Assembly (NCBI RefSeq): GCF_002775205.1
Contig: NC_036464.1
Coordinates: 5,945,291 to 6,009,290, forward strand
Direction of reading: 5' to 3'
Length of the DNA stretch: 64,000 nucleotides
Source: Xiphophorus maculatus
Lineage: Eukaryota; Chordata; Actinopteri; Cyprinodontiformes; Poeciliidae
The position numbers were made by a program, and so were the translations under genes. The notes under the pieces are model-generated. The model worked only from the letters and a program-made list of their open reading frames with translations, did not search any database and was not told where the DNA came from. Shown here one piece after another: positions 62,206 through 64,000 of the stretch; position 1 is the stretch's first letter; the number at the start of each line of letters is the position of its first letter.

Positions 62206-63089
62206 ACAGACGGAACAGGATTTGTTTCAATCTCAAATGTAATGAGTGGGACACTGTACTCTGTTAAGCCGTGGGTACATGGTAATTAATGTGTGAACAC
62301 ACACTACCTGTGAAACTTTCATTTGTTTGTGTGGAGGTATATTTGGGTCCATGTTTGTGCATATACATGCTGTGTCTATGTGTTTTGCGTGGCGTTGCCA
62401 GGCCATATGGAGCGCTGTCTGGGGAGCACACTACCCACTTAGCTCTGCTGTTGGCTCTGGTGCTCTCTCCATCTGTCCATTCCTTCTCTCTCCTATCTCT
62501 TCTTCCATCGCCTTTTCTTTTATTTCCATTTCTTGCAGCTTGGTTGCTTCTCACTCTTGCTCACCCTCACTCGTCAACACCCCGCTTCCTGTTTTCTGTT
62601 TGATCACAACTGCCTGTGTTTATATGCTAGCTTGCAAGCATTAGTGACAGAGTCGAGTCTCTCCTTGTCGTTCTTTTTGTATTTCTTGTTTCCGGTGCAT
62701 TTTGAGTGCTGCCGCGATACAGATCTGGTCCTGCACATTTAATTTGGCCCTAAACAGCTGCTGGCTTATTTATAGAAGGACCAGATTGGGAGTTTGGAGA
62801 CAATAATTACTCAAAAGCCTAGTTGGGGATCCATTGTTGTCTCAATGACTTTTACACAGTGCCTGTGGATCTCCAAATCTCTGGCATTGAAGGTCTAACC
62901 CTCTCCTTGACCAAGCAAAACATATTGTGTAAAGTTCAATTTTCATTAAAATGATTAGCAGTAATGATCACAGTTTACAAGTTTATACATGTTCCAGCTC
63001 TCACCTAAGTCCATAGCATACTGATCATAAAAGGAAGAATAGATCACAGATACAAGCGGCTGAAATGAGCTTCCTCCATACTAGAGTCA

Positions 63090-63475
63090 GTAAGTCTGTT
63101 GCAATAAGTAATAAATCAATTCATCATGTAATAAATTAAAACAAGATCAATAATTTCCATTTGCATGACTGTTTTTTTGTTTCTACCAAAACTTGGATGA
63201 CAAAAGACTTCAGTTTGGTGCAGTGGTTTCAACTAGCCACGTTATTTTATTGACAAAGACTTTATTTGTTGTTTTGTTTATTAATTTGGATATTTAACAG
63301 TTCCGGAGTTAAATGTTCATTAGAAATTAAATTTTATAGATCTTTGGGAGGGTGCATTTGCATTATTATGTTATCACCATTATATTACTTGAAAATTGTC
63401 TCTGAACAACAATATTGTCATTTATCTCAATTACTTTTGGGACAATTTATCATCCAGCAAAATTTGTTAAAATGA
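63090..63475 (+). mobile_element. Dispersed repeat, family G, copy 2
   Basis: GTCTGTTGCAATAAGTAATA, AAATCAATTCATCATGTAAT, GACAAAAGACTTCAGT and GGGACAATTTATCATCCAGC match 48138-48570 in order and strand. Confidence 0.7.
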
Positions 63476-63794
63476 CTCTGGTACTCATGTGACTATTAAA
63501 ACATATGACTGGCGGTTTTCTGGATTCCACCGATTGTTTGGGGGGAAAACCAGATGTAGCTACCAACTGTGAGTATCTCAACTGCGATCCTCCAGAACTG
63601 ACTATTCTCCTGGATAGGCATCAAAATGTCTTTGGGGTAAAACTGAGCAAAAGTCCGGCTACCTTTGATTTAAGCTCGTTGTCGTATCATGTGGGAATAC
63701 GAAGAAACTTCTCAAGACAGCAGTCCAGAAATGAAAACATAAATTTAAATTCTATTTCTATATGGACATGAATCCTACACATGTAGCCAAATTA

Positions 63795-63955
63795 GTTACA
63801 AACATAGCAACTAGTTACATTTATCAATTACATTTAACTTTTTTGAATAAACTTACTTTTAGGAGGATTTTTACTTGTGACTTTTACTTGAGTAATTTTA
63901 TTATGAAGTATTTTTACTCTTACTTGAGTAAAATTTTTGGATTTTCTACCCACTG
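63795..63955 (+). mobile_element. Dispersed repeat, family H, copy 2
   Basis: AACTAGTTACATTTATCAAT, TTTTAGGAGGATTTTTACTT and ACTTTTACTTGAGTAATTTT match the copy at 55285-55520. Confidence 0.6.
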
Positions 63956-64000
63956 AACAAAAAACAAACATGTTTTAACCAGAAATTCACCAGACAAAAA

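Larger units (their letters stand above)
54650..64000 (+). other. rims1: rims1 intron 2, to the window end
   Basis: No later rims1 exon was found; in particular no zinc-finger exon with the CGICHKTKFADGCGH pattern expected downstream. Content is AT-rich sequence plus the dispersed repeats listed. GC-richer open stretches at 59620-59890, 60830-61160 and 62290-62740 show no known protein motif. Confidence 0.5.

Noticed and set aside
63505..63771. 88-aa frame near the right edge considered as a rims1 exon or separate gene
   Set aside because: No RIM motif, no splice sites at the borders, and it is wedged between two dispersed repeats.

Overview
The window looks like vertebrate, almost certainly teleost, nuclear DNA. 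Genes are split by GT/AG introns, the background is AT-rich with CpG-rich islands at two promoters, and the intergenic sequence carries short palindromic DNA-transposon derivatives, a restriction-like-endonuclease LINE fragment and long CA/TG and TA microsatellites. I cannot name the species; a percomorph-type fish is a guess. No transcript data were available, so all exons were assembled by eye from reading frames, splice sites and remembered protein families.

Layout. (1) 1-6.8 kb: gene-poor, several MITE-like repeats. (2) 6.8-15.6 kb, plus strand: ogfrl1 (opioid growth factor receptor-like 1), complete in seven coding exons (7078-12194, 387 aa), with a CpG-rich promoter and a probable long 3' UTR. 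A palindromic MITE, itself split by a hAT-type MITE, starts 20 bp after the stop codon. (3) 15.6-37.5 kb: no protein gene, but two microRNA hairpins on the minus strand: a mir-30c-like hairpin at 22641-22716 and a mir-30a/e hairpin at 24240-24328. A 5'-truncated LINE fragment lies at 20.6-21.3 kb. A candidate promoter and first exon for the minus-strand miRNA host transcript lies near 37 kb. (4) 41.7-46.75 kb, minus strand: asrgl1 (isoaspartyl peptidase/L-asparaginase), complete in six coding exons (311 aa) plus a non-coding 5' exon. (5) 47.2-64 kb, plus strand: the 5' end of a RIM gene, most likely rims1. A near-consensus RE1/NRSE lies upstream, then a 115-bp TG repeat, a CpG-rich leader with a G-quadruplex motif and a strong-Kozak uORF, coding exon 1, a 75-nt exon 2, and intron 2 running past the window end.

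The order ogfrl1(+), mir-30c(-), mir-30a(-), rims1(+) is the order I recall for human 6q13 (OGFRL1, MIR30C2, MIR30A in the LINC00472 transcript, RIMS1). This supports the gene names and shows a very old linkage group. The odd member is asrgl1, whose human counterpart is elsewhere (chromosome 11). The window's main non-obvious content is this microRNA locus, which no ORF-based view shows.
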